This document shows, piece after piece, positions 1-7,995 of a stretch of DNA of 17,942 bases. A program made the translations under genes and the position numbers. The DNA is from Puniceicoccales bacterium (GTDB lineage: Bacteria > Verrucomicrobiota > Verrucomicrobiia > Opitutales > LL51). The stretch lies in assembly GCA_031259665.1 (NCBI GenBank), contig JAIRLD010000111.1:1-17942 (forward strand), in the 5' to 3' direction. Positions within the stretch are counted from its first letter, which is position 1. Every line of letters begins with the position of its first letter. The notes below the pieces were generated by a model. That model worked only from the letters and a program-made list of their open reading frames with translations, was not told the origin of the DNA and did not search any database.

Positions 1-54
1 GTCAAGGAGTCCATGACTCCCTTGCGGGGTATGGGCGGAGCTCCAGAGCAGCAA
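1..54. repeat. Degenerate copy of the palindromic repeat family, abutting the proS stop codon
   Basis: This is a worn copy of the element seen more clearly at 14509-14553. Positions 3-24 match the CAAGGAGTC-NNN-GACTCCTTG hairpin with loop CAT, but an extra C in the right arm breaks the symmetry. Positions 32-45 correspond to the second hairpin with GGA at its centre, now poorly paired. The element ends where proS stops, as the copy next to prmA does. Its left part may continue outside the window. Confidence 0.7.
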
Positions 55-1545
55 TCAATAAGACTTCGACCAGACGACTTTTTGGGAGGTGGGTTTGCCT
101 GTAAATGCACAAACTCCCATTGGATTTTTATCCGTATCATCGGCTAAAATGCAGCGAATTGTTACGCTAAATTGTTCTTTCATGGCCTCTTCTAGGGGCC
201 GATTTTCCTCAAAAAATGTTGCCGCATAGCCTCCCTGATTCTCGAAAAATTCAGCAAATTCTTCCTTTGAAGTTATTTGTTTTGTATTTTGTTCCCGAAA
301 GGCGCGTGCCCGTTCCAACATTCCACTTTGGATTTGGGCTAGCTCCTGTTCGAGATTTTGAATAAATTCTTCGATCGATATAGTATACTTCTCCATGGTG
401 TAGCGGCATAAAATGGAAACGGAATTTTTTTCCCGATCGCGGGGTCCGATTTCCACAATCAGCGGCACACCTTTTTTAATCCACTCCCATTTTTTTACGC
501 CGCCATTGAGGTCGCGCCCATCGATGTGGATTCCTATGGGGCGATCGTTATAGCAAGTTTTTTCGACCTGTGCTCTTATTTGCGCACAGTATTCCTGAAC
601 GGTACTTTCATCTTTTTCGTGATGAATAATTGGTAAAATGACGACGTGCTGCGGAGCTAGGCGTGGCGGTAAAATTAGGCCATCGTCATCGGAATGGGTC
701 ATGATCAATCCGCCAATGAGCCGAGTCGAAACACCCCAGGATGACGTCCACGCGTATTGATTTTCTCCGTTACGCCCCATAAATTGAATGTTAGAAGATT
801 GAGCAAAATTTTGCCCTAGGAAATGCGATGTCCCGGCCTGTAGCGATTTCCGATCCTGCATCATCGCCTCGATACAGAGTGTTTTCACAGCACCGGGAAA
901 GCGTTCCATCTCCGTCTTTTTGCCACAGAGAACTGGCATTGCCATGTAACTTTCGGCAAATTCGCGATAACATTCCAGCATTTTTTCCGTTTCCGCTTCC
1001 GCTTCCGCACGCGTTTCATGGGCGGTGTGGCCTTCCTGCCACAGAAATTCCGACGTCCGCAAAAATAGACGCGTCCGCATTTCCCAACGCACGACGTTCG
1101 CCCACTGGTTGATGAGAATTGGCAAATCGCGGTAGGAGTGGACCCAGCGGGAGAAGGATTCGCCGATAATTGTTTCCGAAGTGGGGCGGACAATGAGCGG
1201 TTCTTCCAGGGGCGAAGCGGGAATCAATTTGCCCTGATCATCCGCCTGTAATCGCGTATGTGTTACGACAGCACATTCCTTTGCAAATCCTTCGACGTGT
1301 GTCGCCTCGCTTTCCAAATATTTTAGCGGAATAAATAGGGGAAAGTAAGCATTTTGGTGGCCTGTTTTTTTGAACATACCATCCAGAATACGCTGCATAT
1401 TTTCCCAAATCGCATACCCCCAAGGTTTGATGACCATACATCCGCGGACATCGCTATTTTCAGCCAAATCGGCCTCCTTAATTACCTGCTGGTACCACTC
1501 CGGAAAATTCTCCGAACGCAACGGCGCTATGCCAAATTTTCTCAT
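55..1545 (-). CDS. proS: Prolyl-tRNA synthetase, archaeal/eukaryotic-type (no editing domain)
   Basis: This is a cytoplasmic class II aminoacyl-tRNA synthetase that charges tRNA-Pro with proline. The 496 residues match the length of the short ProRS form found in archaea, eukaryotes and some bacteria. The class II motif 2 region is visible around residues 150-175 (RWEMRTRLFLRTSEFLWQEG). Motif 3 lies near 277-297 (GGLIMTHSDDDGLILPPRLA). Motifs 2 and 3 are not separated by the large editing insertion of the usual bacterial ProRS. The C-terminal domain ends in a Tyr, as is typical of this form, and has cysteines near the end (CILADD...MGVCAFTG). The ATG at 1545 is preceded by a purine-rich AGAAAGAGAAGA stretch that can serve as the ribosome site. 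The stop codon TGA directly abuts a palindromic repeat. The family assignment is secure. Confidence 0.96.
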   Translation of the reverse strand: MRKFGIAPLRSENFPEWYQQVIKEADLAENSDVRGCMVIKPWGYAIWENMQRILDGMFKKTGHQNAYFPLFIPLKYLESEATHVEGFAKECAVVTHTRLQADDQGKLIPASPLEEPLIVRPTSETIIGESFSRWVHSYRDLPILINQWANVVRWEMRTRLFLRTSEFLWQEGHTAHETRAEAEAETEKMLECYREFAESYMAMPVLCGKKTEMERFPGAVKTLCIEAMMQDRKSLQAGTSHFLGQNFAQSSNIQFMGRNGENQYAWTSSWGVSTRLIGGLIMTHSDDDGLILPPRLAPQHVVILPIIHHEKDESTVQEYCAQIRAQVEKTCYNDRPIGIHIDGRDLNGGVKKWEWIKKGVPLIVEIGPRDREKNSVSILCRYTMEKYTISIEEFIQNLEQELAQIQSGMLERARAFREQNTKQITSKEEFAEFFENQGGYAATFFEENRPLEEAMKEQFSVTIRCILADDTDKNPMGVCAFTGKPTSQKVVWSKSY

Positions 1546-1727
1546 TCTTCTCTTTCTCTAGTGACCGCTGTCACCGTTGCAACTTTTTCTTACCACCGCC
1601 TTAATTTACCGTCAAAAACACTTTCAACGAGCCCAATTTCTAAAACCTAAAAGTAAAATCTCACCACATCTTAGGACTACGCAACCTAGAACTCACGCCA
1701 CGAAATGATCCCCCAGTCCTGGATTAT

Positions 1728-3212
1728 CTATCCATCCTTCAGTAAATTTTTGTCGCGAAGAATTTCAATAAAGTCCTCCACATCTTTTGAATCCGGGATA
1801 TTGGGCAATGCGCTCCATATTTCCCTTACAAAATCTTCACCCAAGGAATTTTTCCCAATCTCTTCAACTTCGTCATCTTCGATCCCCCTACCTTTGACAA
1901 AACCTCTCACAAGACTCTTTATTATACCGATCATCTCGCCCTCTTCCAATCCCTCGGCTCGACCTTTCACCAAGCCTTCCGCTCGACCTTCTTCCAAGCC
2001 TTCCTGCTTTTTGTTTGCTTCAAGCTCATCGAGCATCTCCTGGGCTTCAGAAACTCTATCAATCTCCATTCGAAATATTTCCTCATCAACGTTACTCGTT
2101 TTCAAAATCTCTAATGCATCTGCCATTTCTTTCGTTTGAACTTCAGAAGGGACCCTATAACATTCCCTGCGATTTGTATCCTCCTCAGCCCACCATCGAA
2201 CGCCTAATAATTTTAGCCACTCTTTCCCCGTTTGACCAATTTTACATCCTTTAACTATTTCAATGTCCTCTCCTTTTAGAATGTCCTCTACAGACGCCCT
2301 CAAGCCAATCATTGGATGTAAATCCATGCTTCTTTTTTCTTCTGGAGCTGCAACCAATTCTCCCGTTTGCGGATCCTCGACCAACCTTCCCATTTTTGTC
2401 TTCTCAACAGGACTGATAGTAAAATAATCAAGAAAGCCTATCACACGAATTTCTCGATTCGTTTGTTGCAATTTTTTCTGGTAATTTAAAAATCTTTTAA
2501 GCGGATTTCCAACATTCCTTCGCTGCATTTCTATATCAAAATAAAGAACATAACTCTCCTGTTGCGTTTCCCGACCTGGATGCACAACAGTGCACTCACA
2601 TACGATGTCACAACGCAACTCCATCATGGCATTTTCCCTTGGCGATTCCGTTCTAGCCCTCTTTTCTCCGGAAATAGCCAGTTCCTTGGCAATTAATATC
2701 GTTCCACCTACAATTTTTATTGAAATAATATATTCTTTCGCTTTAGGATAAACCAAACTGTTCAACAAGGAAATCAACCTCTTGTTGGCATTATCCGGAG
2801 AAGCTAAATCGTCTTCTGCAACATCATTCCTTCCTAGAAACAATGACTTAAACGTTAAATCATAGGTTGGGTTAGCAATGCAAATAAATTTACCGCGCTC
2901 ATAATTCCTACTTCCAACGGCAAAATCACACTCCATTTTGCCTTCTTCAAGGCCTTTATACGGCTTCCGCGCCCTCAGAAAAAGCGATCCTTCCGGAATT
3001 TTCTCTTCCTCGTCTCCTGTATCATGTGGATCCTCACTCTCCGTACTAGAGGAAACCGCAACCGACTTCTTCGGAAGAGCCTTTCTAGTCGTAGACTGTT
3101 TGGACACCTGTCGACTTTTTTGCCTACCACTAGCTAATAAACCAACCGGATCTAAAGCTAAACCACATAACAATTGCAATACACAAAGCTTAATAAAATC
3201 TCTTTTTAGCAT
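1728..3212 (-). CDS. Secreted Rpn-family (PD-(D/E)XK nuclease / putative transposase) protein
   Basis: The 494-residue product resembles the Rpn/TIGR01784-type 'PD-(D/E)XK nuclease family transposase' proteins. The family block NPTYDLTFKSLF is at about residues 114-125, followed by RLISLLNSL. A likely nuclease core is D202 (CDIVCEC) with E228-x-Q230 (YFDIEMQ). A repetitive EGLEEGRAEGLVKGRAEGLEEG-type tail near residues 400-430 is typical of the family. I chose the ATG at 3212 because GGAGG lies 5 bases upstream; a TTG at 3251 would only add residues. With this start the protein opens with a basic-hydrophobic segment (MLKRDFIKLCVLQLLCGLAL...LLASG) that reads as a signal peptide, which is odd for a DNA-acting family. 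An acidic, Ser-rich linker follows at about 50-72. It is flanked by valS and proS and has its own putative promoter. The family call is good; the function and export are inferred. Confidence 0.75.
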   Translation of the reverse strand: MLKRDFIKLCVLQLLCGLALDPVGLLASGRQKSRQVSKQSTTRKALPKKSVAVSSSTESEDPHDTGDEEEKIPEGSLFLRARKPYKGLEEGKMECDFAVGSRNYERGKFICIANPTYDLTFKSLFLGRNDVAEDDLASPDNANKRLISLLNSLVYPKAKEYIISIKIVGGTILIAKELAISGEKRARTESPRENAMMELRCDIVCECTVVHPGRETQQESYVLYFDIEMQRRNVGNPLKRFLNYQKKLQQTNREIRVIGFLDYFTISPVEKTKMGRLVEDPQTGELVAAPEEKRSMDLHPMIGLRASVEDILKGEDIEIVKGCKIGQTGKEWLKLLGVRWWAEEDTNRRECYRVPSEVQTKEMADALEILKTSNVDEEIFRMEIDRVSEAQEMLDELEANKKQEGLEEGRAEGLVKGRAEGLEEGEMIGIIKSLVRGFVKGRGIEDDEVEEIGKNSLGEDFVREIWSALPNIPDSKDVEDFIEILRDKNLLKDG

Positions 3213-3235
3213 TAAAACCTCCATTCTGGCCCTGA

Positions 3236-3265
3236 ATATCAGAGTAATCAAAACAGCTATGTCAA
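3236..3265 (-). promoter_or_regulatory. Putative promoter of the Rpn-family gene
   Basis: On the minus strand a perfect TTGACA (3260-3265) is followed after 18 bases by TGATAT (3236-3241), a weak -10. It lies 24 bases upstream of the chosen ATG and downstream of the valS stop, so the gene may be transcribed on its own. The -35 box is strong; the -10 box is poor. Confidence 0.4.
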
Positions 3266-3301
3266 GAAAAAAATTCAGTAAAAATAACTAACCCTATTTT
3301 T

Positions 3302-6004
3302 TTAGCTCTCCGCCGAAAGCTTCAAAAATACCGCCTCCAATTCTTTCCTTTTGGCTATATTCTCAGCTAGTAAATCCTTCGCCCCAATGATAATGTCCTG
3401 GGGCGCACGCGCTAGAAAATCTTTGTCTTGTAACTTCTTTTGATTCATCTCGATGAGCCGATCAAGCTGCTCGAGCTCTCGCCCTAAACGCCACTTTTCT
3501 TCTACCATGTCGAAACTACCCGTATCCATGTAGATAGACCCCAGTGCCACAACCGTCGTCGGTAACTGTAACGCCTCCGCCGTTTCGTCAAAAAATTGCG
3601 TCAATAATAAATATTTTATATCGCGTCGATGGCGATCGATTATTTCTTTTGCCAACGGATCCGCTTTGAAGTAAAATCTTACATCCCGACGGGATGCCAA
3701 ACCAAATTGCGCCCTTAATGCCCGTACCGCAACCACCAGCTCCAGAACACGTTCAACCTCTTCGATCCATTCCGCCATTTTTCCGAAATCGATCTGGGAT
3801 AAATCACGGCGTAATTTGTCACCACTTTCTAACAATTCCTCACCTAAAAATTTTTCCCCATAGCCGTGCCCTTGCCAAAGCTCCTCCGTAACAAAGGGAA
3901 TAAAAGGATGAAACAATAGTAATAATTGGCGCAGAATGAGGTCGTGTACCGCCCAAACGGTTTCGTTGGTACGCATTTTTGAAATTTCGATGTACCAGTC
4001 GCAGTAGTCGCTCCAAAAAAAGGTATGTAAATTTTGTAGGGCTCGGCTGAATTCGTAGTCCGTCATCATGCGTTCGAATTCGTCCATCGTTTCCAATAGC
4101 TTGCCCAAAATGGCTCTATCGTCCACCTCCAAAGTACTACTATCGATACGTCCAATGATCGCCGCTAGAGAACTGCGATCGCCTTCCATGCCACCCTGCT
4201 GGCGAAACCGAAAGGAATTCCATAGCTTCGTGCAAAGTTTTCTCCCTTGAGCAACGCGATCCTCCGAAAATAAAATATCCTGGCCGTTGGGCGCCATCGA
4301 TAGCAGACCGATACGCACACCATCCGCTCCATACTGCTCGATGAGATCTAGGGGATCCGGCGAGTTACCTAAACTTTTTGACATCTTTCGCCCGATATGG
4401 TCGCGAATAATGCCCGTAAAATAGACGTTTCTAAACGGAATGCGTTGGCTGATTTCGTCATCGGATAGCGCTTTTTCTCCGTCGCCGAGCAGACTCAATC
4501 CCAACATAATCATCCGTGCTACCCAGAAAAAAATGATATCGGGCCCCGTAACGAGATCCTCCGTGGGATAAAAATAATCGAAGCCCATCTCCTCCATCGC
4601 CTCCCCATCGGGCCAACCTAGGGTCGCTAGCGGCCAAATTGCCGAAGAAAACCACGTATCCAATACGTCTTCATCCTGCTCCCAATTTTCGAGATCTTCC
4701 GGTCCGTCGACCGATACGTGCCAGTTCTGCGGCTCGTTGCGATCTGTACCTTTTCGATACCACACCGGAATGCGATGCCCCCACCACAGCTGCCGACTAA
4801 TACACCAGTCCTTAATATTGTCCAGCCAATGGGTATAAGTCTTCTCCCAGCGCTCCGGCCGAAAGCGAATGAATCCCTTCTGGACCGCCCGTTTGGCCTC
4901 TTCCACACAGGGGTACTTCAAAAACCACTGCTCCGAAAGCATGGGCTCCACGGGTACGTTGGCCCGCTCCGAAAACCCAACATTGTTGACATAGTTCTCC
5001 TCCTTTACAAGAAGGCCGTTTTCCTTCAAATACTCCCCTACCCTTTTACGCGCTTCGAAGCGATCCATTCCCGCAAATTCCGGTCCTGCCAAGTGGTTCA
5101 ATTTTCCATTTTTATCGATTACGCCGATGACCGCCAATCCGTGGCGCTGGCCGATCTCGAAGTCCACCTCATCGTGGGCCGGCGTTATTTTTAACGCTCC
5201 CGTTCCGAAGTCTTTCAATACCGCTTCATCGGCGATGATCGGAATGGATTCCCGTAGGACGGGGCGCCAGCAATGGAGCCCTATAAAATCTTGGTAGCGT
5301 TCATCGGCGGGATATACGGCGACTGCCACATCGCCCATGATCGTTTCCGGACGCGTCGTCGCGACGGTGATGAATGTACCGGGTTTTTCGACGATTTCGT
5401 ATTGGACGTAGTAAAGGGAGGAGTTTTGCTCACGCATGATAACTTCTTCGTCGCTGAGCGCGGTCATACTTACCGGACACCAATTGACCAGTCGCGATCC
5501 CCTGTAAATATATCCCCGCCGATACCACTCCACAAATGTGGCGAGTACGGCGCGGTAGTAATCGGGATCGAGGGTATATTTTAGGGCAGACCAGTCGCAG
5601 GAGACGCCCAATTTCTTGAGTTGGTCGAGGATAATATTGCCATGTTTTTCACGCCATTTTCGGGCGAGATCGAGGAAGGCTTCGCGGCCGACGTCGTGTC
5701 GCGTTTTATTTTCTTTGGCCAATTCTTTTTCGACCTTAATTTGGAGGGAGATTCCGGCGTGATCGGTGCCGGGAATCCAGAATACGGATCGATTTTTCTG
5801 CCTCGCTCGACGAACGAGAACGTCCTGAATCGTATTATTGAGGATATGGCCCATGTGGAGGATTCCGGTCACATTGGGCGGAGGAATAACGATGGTATAG
5901 GCGGTTTTATCTGGGAAAATCTTTCGCCTAAAAAGGTCATTTTCGAGCCATTTCGCGTACCATTTCCGTTCCAAATTGCCGGGCGAATAGGAGACTTTAA
6001 TCAT
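3302..6004 (-). CDS. valS: Valyl-tRNA synthetase
   Basis: This class I aminoacyl-tRNA synthetase charges tRNA-Val in the cytoplasm. The HIGH-type motif is HMGH at residues 50-53 (PPPNVTGILHMGH), and KMSKS is at about 540 (GRKMSKSLGNSPDPLDLI). Between them lies the CP1 editing domain (TTRPETIMGDVAVAVYP). The anticodon-binding helices follow, and the C-terminus is the coiled-coil tRNA arm (EKWRLGRELEQLDRLIEMNQ...). At 900 residues it has normal family length. I chose the ATG at 6004 because the protein then begins as the family does (MIKVSYSPGNLERKWYAKW). An ATG at 6058 would add 18 AT-rich-coded residues that overlap a likely -10 box. Neither start has a clear Shine-Dalgarno sequence. It is divergent from the small secreted gene at 6121. 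Confidence 0.96.
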   Translation of the reverse strand: MIKVSYSPGNLERKWYAKWLENDLFRRKIFPDKTAYTIVIPPPNVTGILHMGHILNNTIQDVLVRRARQKNRSVFWIPGTDHAGISLQIKVEKELAKENKTRHDVGREAFLDLARKWREKHGNIILDQLKKLGVSCDWSALKYTLDPDYYRAVLATFVEWYRRGYIYRGSRLVNWCPVSMTALSDEEVIMREQNSSLYYVQYEIVEKPGTFITVATTRPETIMGDVAVAVYPADERYQDFIGLHCWRPVLRESIPIIADEAVLKDFGTGALKITPAHDEVDFEIGQRHGLAVIGVIDKNGKLNHLAGPEFAGMDRFEARKRVGEYLKENGLLVKEENYVNNVGFSERANVPVEPMLSEQWFLKYPCVEEAKRAVQKGFIRFRPERWEKTYTHWLDNIKDWCISRQLWWGHRIPVWYRKGTDRNEPQNWHVSVDGPEDLENWEQDEDVLDTWFSSAIWPLATLGWPDGEAMEEMGFDYFYPTEDLVTGPDIIFFWVARMIMLGLSLLGDGEKALSDDEISQRIPFRNVYFTGIIRDHIGRKMSKSLGNSPDPLDLIEQYGADGVRIGLLSMAPNGQDILFSEDRVAQGRKLCTKLWNSFRFRQQGGMEGDRSSLAAIIGRIDSSTLEVDDRAILGKLLETMDEFERMMTDYEFSRALQNLHTFFWSDYCDWYIEISKMRTNETVWAVHDLILRQLLLLFHPFIPFVTEELWQGHGYGEKFLGEELLESGDKLRRDLSQIDFGKMAEWIEEVERVLELVVAVRALRAQFGLASRRDVRFYFKADPLAKEIIDRHRRDIKYLLLTQFFDETAEALQLPTTVVALGSIYMDTGSFDMVEEKWRLGRELEQLDRLIEMNQKKLQDKDFLARAPQDIIIGAKDLLAENIAKRKELEAVFLKLSAES

Positions 6005-6023
6005 ATTTGAAAGAATTTGATAA

Positions 6024-6051
6024 TTGGAATTTTGGAAATTAAAAGTATAAA
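6024..6051. promoter_or_regulatory. Putative divergent promoter region between valS and the 177-residue secreted protein gene
   Basis: On the plus strand TTGGAA (6024-6029) and TATAAA (6046-6051) are 16 bases apart and face the gene at 6121. The same box read on the minus strand (6044-6049) is TATACT, a good -10 for valS that would put the transcript start close to 6036, but I see no good -35 for it. The two -10 elements overlap. This is inference from AT-rich sequence. Confidence 0.35.
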
Positions 6052-6120
6052 AAAGCATTTATGAAAGGAAATGGATTGCCATTCGATCTTCCGAGAAATT
6101 TTTTTAGAAAAGAGATATGT

Positions 6121-6654
6121 ATGAAAAATATAAAATTATCATCAATATTTGTTTTATCAGTTACGTCGTATGGTGTGCATGCGAGTTTCTTTTGGTTTGC
6201 GGACGACCTTGGTTCATTGTCCAAGAAAGATATTGAGAGAGTTTCTTTCGGCATGTCTATTCCGCGCCCACTCTGTCCATTCAATGGGCAACCTACGCCT
6301 CTGGCTTCCACAAATATTCTTTTCAATTGGAAAACATTTTACTTTCACGATACACTCACAAAACGTGCGGTTATAGAAGCATTAACAGGACAGTACGAAA
6401 ATCTCGACATAGATGTCATTCAGCATCTAGCGATTACCCGAGGAGATTTTGACAACCTCGAAGTTACCTTGCTGGATAACGACGAACCACTCAAAAGGTA
6501 TCTACTAAAAATCAGAGAGGGAAAGTCGGCTTTAGAACTTTCGAGGTCTGCGCTTATTGTCTTACTAAGAGAACTGGGCGAGGCTTTGGGTTTATCGGAC
6601 GAAGAGATTTTAGAGAAAATTAATTTATCACTAGGACTAAAACCCACTGAATAG
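6121..6654 (+). CDS. Small secreted protein of unknown function
   Basis: I do not recognise this family. The 177-residue protein begins with a clear signal peptide (MKNIKLSSIFVLSVTSYGVHA, then SFFWF), so it is probably exported to the periplasm or beyond. The mature part has no membrane segments. Its C-terminal third looks helical and charged (KRYLLKIREGKSALELSRSALIVLLRELGEALGLSDEEILEKI). I chose the ATG at 6121 over the in-frame ATG at 6061 because the signal peptide starts there and AGAGA lies about 6 bases upstream. It stands alone, divergent from valS and upstream of the SRP RNA. Codon use looks ordinary. That it is a real gene is supported by the signal peptide and length only. Confidence 0.65.
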   Translation: MKNIKLSSIFVLSVTSYGVHASFFWFADDLGSLSKKDIERVSFGMSIPRPLCPFNGQPTPLASTNILFNWKTFYFHDTLTKRAVIEALTGQYENLDIDVIQHLAITRGDFDNLEVTLLDNDEPLKRYLLKIREGKSALELSRSALIVLLRELGEALGLSDEEILEKINLSLGLKPTE

Positions 6655-6712
6655 AGCAAGACAGAAAGCATTCATTTTTCGGGATTACCTGAAAAACGAA
6701 ACTTATTTTGGG

Positions 6713-6739
6713 TTGACAGTGTATGTAATGATCTAGAAT
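6713..6739 (+). promoter_or_regulatory. Putative promoter of the SRP RNA gene
   Basis: A perfect -35 TTGACA (6713-6718) and a near-consensus -10 TAGAAT (6734-6739) lie directly upstream of the SRP RNA, separated by a short spacer of 15 bases. The transcript would begin at about 6746, close to the start of the closing helix of the RNA. Confidence 0.6.
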
Positions 6740-6747
6740 GAGCAGCG

Positions 6748-6849
6748 GACTGGGTACTATGCGACTTAGAGCCGGCTAACTCCGCCAGGTCTGGAAGGAA
6801 GCAACGGTCGTCAGGCATCGGGTGCGCCGTAGACTACCTAGTCTTTTTT
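6748..6849 (+). ncRNA. ffs: Signal recognition particle RNA, small bacterial (4.5S) type
   Basis: The RNA partners with Ffh to target nascent membrane and secreted proteins. The universally conserved apical block is present at about 6784-6802 (CCAGGTCTGGAAGGAAGCA), with the GGAA tetraloop. The ends pair: GACTGGGTA at 6748-6756 faces TACCTAGTC at 6835-6843 (one G-T pair), which makes a rod of about 96 bases without an Alu-type domain. A run of T residues (6844-6849) directly after the closing helix makes the RNA its own intrinsic terminator. A promoter lies just upstream. I set the ends by pairing; the exact mature ends are not visible. Confidence 0.93.
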
Positions 6850-7056
6850 ATTTTTAGAGCTTTTTTCTACTTTAGGCGGAGCAATTCCGTTTCGGGCCTA
6901 AATATTTCGAAAAATTTCCATTTACAGCGGATTTATTCTATCAACTGGCAGTCGTATAAAAATTTTATTAAATTTTATTTGAGATTTTTCATAAAATCAT
7001 TACAACCTCATAAGGATGGTTTTAGAGTACTATAAGGTGAGGGTGGGAATGATTAT
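6850..7056. other. AT-rich intergenic stretch between ffs and the ankyrin-like ORF
   Basis: I see no gene here. A possible promoter for the downstream ORF is TTGAGA (6979-6984) and TACAAC (7001-7006), 16 bases apart. A ribosome-site-like AGGTGA at 7035-7040 is 8 bases ahead of an ATG at 7049, but that ATG is in a different frame from the ORF that follows. Confidence 0.4.
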
Positions 7057-7917
7057 TTGGAAGCACTTCGAGGCTTTGCCGGGGAATTGGACATCGAAGG
7101 GGCAGAGACGAAAAACGTCGAAGAGCTGATGGAGCTCCTAAGAAATGCCAAAATAACGGCCACCGACAATACGATCAAAGTAAAGATAGGCGAAGGATCC
7201 GATGTTGAGCCAAAGACTCTTGGGAACGCTGAAAAACCGAATAGCGCAATACTAAGAGCATGTGGCGACGATGCGGAAATTAAATCACTTCTGGATAGTG
7301 GAGATGCCAAGACACGTGCCCTTATATACACTGCATTTATGAAATTTGATCCTGAAGAGCTTCAAAAAGCTGCAGGTGGTGATCCAAATGATCAAAGGAT
7401 TCTTATTCAGAATTTAAACATTGCAAAGAAATCCTATGATTTGTTTGGGTTGATTAAGAAGTTTAGCAATGCAGGAAAACGAGATGGAATTGCAAACCAA
7501 ATAAAAGATATTCTTACTAAGCTTTCTCCGGAAGATTTGAAAAAAGTTTTGCAAGAGCAAAACAACTGTAAATTTACACTGTTAACTAGTGCTGCATCCA
7601 GGGATGATCCTAAAGCTTTGCAGGCTATAATCGATGCCTTTGGAGAGAATAAAACAGCTTTGAAAGAAACTCTAATGCAGCAAGATGGCAATGGCGATAC
7701 ATCGTTGACCGCAGCTATGGCGTTTAAAAAAGTGGAAGTTTTCGAAGCTGTAATTGATGCCTTTAAGGATAATAAGGCAGATTTGAAAGAGATCCTGTGG
7801 CGGCAAGATGGCAGAGGCGAAACAGCCTCCGCGGCGAAGCCGCGGGACAGGTCTAAAAAAGAAAAAAAGACCCTAGCGGCCGAGCCCGGCGCAGAATGCG
7901 CCGGGCTCGGCCGCTAA
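7057..7917 (+). pseudogene. Ankyrin-repeat-like ORF, probably truncated at the 3' end by a palindromic repeat
   Basis: The 286-codon frame opens with TTG and has no in-frame ATG near its start; an in-frame stop lies at 7033. Residues of about 185-260 hold two repeats of about 40 residues built on ALQAIIDAFGENKTALKETLMQQDGNGDT and EAVIDAFKDNKADLKEILWRQDGRGET in succession. These look like ankyrin-type helix pairs used for protein binding. Just where the next repeat should continue (GRGETA), the coding sequence runs into a GCGAAGC-centred palindrome and reads through the element to a TAA at 7915. The last 30 or so residues (SAAKPRDRSKKEKK...) are therefore element-derived. The best ribosome site belongs to an ATG at 7049 in another frame, whose frame stops after 26 codons. 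This suggests decay at the 5' end as well, or a true TTG start. Its targets are unknown. Confidence 0.55.
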
Positions 7918-7995
7918 AAGAGGTCAAGGAGTCTACGACTCCTTGCGGGGGATCCAGGGGGGCGGAGCCCACCTGGGTAACCGGAGCCCCCTGGT
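7828..7995. repeat. Palindromic repeat cluster between the ankyrin-like ORF and ligA
   Basis: In plus-strand order it holds four structures. The first is a 7-bp hairpin CCGCGGC-GAA-GCCGCGG (7829-7845). The second is an A-rich stretch closed by GGTCT/AGACC (7850-7872). The third is a 20-bp perfect hairpin, arms 7874-7893 and 7897-7916, loop GAA. The fourth is the 9+3+9 hairpin CAAGGAGTC-TAC-GACTCCTTG (7925-7945). After that comes a 9-bp stem with one bulge (7954-7963 with 7986-7994) containing the CTCCGG-type repeat unit. The element overlaps the 3' ends of two convergent genes: it codes for the end of the ankyrin-like ORF on one strand and for the last 20 residues of LigA on the other. Confidence 0.9.
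7855..7916 (-). terminator. Intrinsic-terminator-like structure downstream of ligA
   Basis: Read on the minus strand, the 20-bp hairpin at 7874-7916 is followed after a few bases (AGGGTC) by a run of T residues broken by one C (7868-7855). It sits downstream of the ligA stop at 7933. It could end the hldD-ligA transcript. The gap between stem and T-run is slightly longer than ideal. Confidence 0.5.

Noticed and set aside
828..1112. ORFs antisense to proS and other long shadows in valS, ligA and the Rpn gene
   Set aside because: They lie wholly within well-supported genes on the other strand and have no recognisable domain or ribosome site.
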